From Flavobacterium sp. (GTDB lineage Bacteria > Bacteroidota > Bacteroidia > Flavobacteriales > Flavobacteriaceae): a stretch of DNA of 7,511 nt. The DNA lies in NCBI GenBank assembly GCA_004296145.1, contig SEBM01000192.1, forward strand, positions 1-7,511. Direction: 5' to 3'. Both the position numbers and the translations under genes were made by a program. The notes under the pieces were generated by a model. The model saw only the letters and a program-made list of their open reading frames with translations, searched no databases and was not told the origin of the DNA. Each line of letters begins with the position of its first letter. Positions within the stretch are counted from its first letter, which is position 1. Below, piece by piece: positions 6,164 through 7,511 of this stretch.

Positions 6164-6191
6164 CTTGTAAGAACATTTAAAAATTAGGGTG

Positions 6192-6199
6192 CAAAAATA
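6192..6199 (-). promoter_or_regulatory. Probable -7 promoter element for nusB-yajC
   Basis: Read on the minus strand, this is TATTTTTG, a full match to TAnnTTTG. It would start transcription about 20-25 nt before the nusB GTG. No clear TTG -33 element is seen at normal spacing in the very AT-rich DNA upstream. The separate terminator of the preceding gene supports an independent promoter here. Confidence 0.5.
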
Positions 6200-6290
6200 A
6201 GAATTAAAGAAGTTAAATTAAAATTTAATTCAATAAAAAACACATTTCGCAACTTATTAAGTTTGAATCTAAAATAAGTCTTGGTTTTTA

Positions 6291-6330
6291 GTCGCAGTTT
6301 TCAGTCACAGTCGCAGTCTCGGTTTTCAGT
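6291..6330. repeat. Short CAGTC-type degenerate repeat tract
   Basis: TAGTCGCAGTTTTCAGT and ACAGTCGCAGTCTCGG..TTTTCAGT repeat in direct orientation, built from AGTC/CAGT words. CAGTCTC at 6314-6320 also has an exact reverse complement, GAGACTG, at 6370-6376, on the far side of the leucine dehydrogenase terminator. The tract is noncoding and lies in the 225-bp gap upstream of nusB; the rest of that gap is plain AT-rich DNA. Confidence 0.6.
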
Positions 6331-6367
6331 TAAAAAAAATCCCAGTCTACAAAACTGCAAACTGGGA
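6331..6367 (-). terminator. Intrinsic terminator of leucine dehydrogenase
   Basis: On the minus strand TCCCAGT (6361-6367) pairs with ACTGGGA (6340-6346) around a 14-nt loop, followed by eight Ts (complement of the A-run 6332-6339). It lies 21 bp past the dehydrogenase stop codon. A T-run is missing on the plus-strand side, so it acts in one direction. Confidence 0.8.
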
Positions 6368-6388
6368 CTGAGACTGTAAACTAAAAAA

Positions 6389-7495
6389 TTACTTCTTAGC
6401 GTTTTCTATTTTTCTCTGATCGATACGATTTTGAGCAATTGTAAGTGCAGCTTTATGAGTAGTCATTCCGTTTTTTACGGCATAATCGATAATTTCTAAC
6501 GTTGTATTGTAGATATTTTCAGTTTTACTCATGATTTCAGCTTTACCATAATGCTCTAATTCTGCATAAACATTGATGATTCCACCAGCGTTGATTAAGA
6601 AATCAGGAGCGTATAAAATTCCTCTTTCCTGTAATCTTGGCCCGTGAACATTTTCATCAGCTAATTGGTTGTTGGCAGCACCAGCAATAACTTTAGCTTT
6701 AATTTTATCTACAGTAGCATCGTTGATTGTTGCTCCCATTGCACATGGCGCATAGATATCAACATCAGCAGTATATAAATCTTCTCCAGTATAAATTGTA
6801 GCATTGTATTTTTGAGCTACCTGATATAATTTTTCTTCGTTGATATCAGTAATCGTAACCTGAGCTCCTTCTTTAGTCAAATACTCAACCAAAGTTTCAC
6901 CCACGTGTCCAATTCCCTGAACCAACACTTTTTTACCGTCTAAAACATCAGAACCAAACTGGCTTTTTGCAGCCGCTTTCATTCCTAAATAAACACCGTA
7001 AGCAGTTACAGGCGAAGGGTTTCCAGAACCACCTCTTTCTTCAGAAATTCCGGTAACATAAGGCGTTACATCTCTTACAGTATCCATGTCTTTAGTTTCC
7101 ATTCCGACATCTTCAGCTGTAATATATCTTCCGCTTAATGAGTGAACAAATTCACCAAATTTACGCATTAACTCAGGAGTTTTCTGCGTTTTAGCATCAC
7201 CAATAATTACCGCTTTTCCACCACCAATATTAAGTCCTGTAATTGCAGATTTATAAGTCATACCTCTTGAAAGACGCAAAACATCGTTTAAAGCTTCCCA
7301 TTCAGTATTATAATTCCACATTCTAGTACCTCCTAAAGCTGGCCCCATAACCGAATTATGAATACCAATAATTGCTTTTAAACCCGTATCTTTGTCATTG
7401 CAAAATACAATTTGTTCATGATCGTCAAAAGATAACTGACCAAAAACAGGATCCATTTTTTGAAGTTCTTTTCCAGTTGCGAAAGTTGCATCCAT
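6389..7495 (-). CDS. Leucine dehydrogenase (Glu/Leu/Phe/Val dehydrogenase family)
   Basis: A cytoplasmic NAD-dependent enzyme that oxidatively deaminates leucine, and usually valine and isoleucine, to branched 2-oxo acids. These feed catabolism and, in Flavobacteriia, plausibly supply precursors for iso-branched fatty acids. At 368 residues it is close to Bacillus leucine dehydrogenase (about 364) and much shorter than glutamate dehydrogenases (about 450). The catalytic domain contains GPALGGTRMW (51-60), Lys82 in MTYKSA, catalytic Lys94 in GLNIGGGKAVI, and Asp129 in TAEDVGM. The Rossmann domain follows with VQGIGHVGE (192-200) and Asp217 at the end of the second strand, which favours NAD over NADP. 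AGAANNQL (271-278) and INAGGIINVY (301-310) are also family motifs. Phenylalanine or valine dehydrogenase is possible, since substrate choice cannot be read with certainty. The ATG leaves 13 residues before Met14, an alternative start. Only 16 bp of upstream DNA is present, so its promoter is outside the window. Confidence 0.92.
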   Translation of the reverse strand: MDATFATGKELQKMDPVFGQLSFDDHEQIVFCNDKDTGLKAIIGIHNSVMGPALGGTRMWNYNTEWEALNDVLRLSRGMTYKSAITGLNIGGGKAVIIGDAKTQKTPELMRKFGEFVHSLSGRYITAEDVGMETKDMDTVRDVTPYVTGISEERGGSGNPSPVTAYGVYLGMKAAAKSQFGSDVLDGKKVLVQGIGHVGETLVEYLTKEGAQVTITDINEEKLYQVAQKYNATIYTGEDLYTADVDIYAPCAMGATINDATVDKIKAKVIAGAANNQLADENVHGPRLQERGILYAPDFLINAGGIINVYAELEHYGKAEIMSKTENIYNTTLEIIDYAVKNGMTTHKAALTIAQNRIDQRKIENAKK

Positions 7496-7511
7496 AGCGC
7501 TACTATTTATT

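Overview
The window comes from a low-G+C Bacteroidota chromosome, most likely Flavobacterium or a close relative in the Flavobacteriaceae. This rests on four things: the protein families present (a tyrosine-rich DUF6515-type envelope protein, a NusB more than twice the length of the E. coli protein, YajC next to NusB, and a leucine dehydrogenase); AT-rich intergenic DNA with few Shine-Dalgarno sequences; -7 elements of the Bacteroidota form TAnnTTTG; and an intergenic repeat I recall as common in this group. No tRNA, rRNA, CRISPR array, transposase or phage gene is visible.

The layout is two converging blocks. The plus-strand block (1-4257) holds a secreted DUF6515-like protein, a membrane-anchored formylglycine-generating-enzyme (FGE) homologue with the full catalytic cysteine pair, peptidase T (pepT), and a YdeI/DUF1801-family protein. 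The YdeI-like gene starts with GTG immediately after the pepT stop codon, in the same frame. The minus-strand block (4885-7495) holds, in its own order of transcription, leucine dehydrogenase, then nusB and yajC. Leucine dehydrogenase has its own terminator, while nusB and yajC look like one short operon with a promoter just upstream of nusB.

The blocks meet in about 630 bp without a gene (4258-4884). It contains, in order, a heptamer-repeat tract, one inverted copy of a REP-like sequence, six tandem 74-bp units carrying the same sequence in the other orientation, and a bidirectional terminator. The inverted copy and the first tandem unit form a perfect 33-bp inverted repeat. This is the most distinctive structure in the window.

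The genes do not form one pathway. They are envelope or secreted functions (DUF6515, FGE), peptide and amino-acid catabolism (PepT, leucine dehydrogenase) and housekeeping (NusB in antitermination and rRNA transcription, YajC with the Sec translocon). I found no clear new multi-gene system. The observations worth checking are the repeat array, the pepT/ydeI stop-start junction, the internal repeat in the enlarged NusB, the small upstream ORF at the nusB start, and the catalytically complete FGE without a nearby sulfatase.
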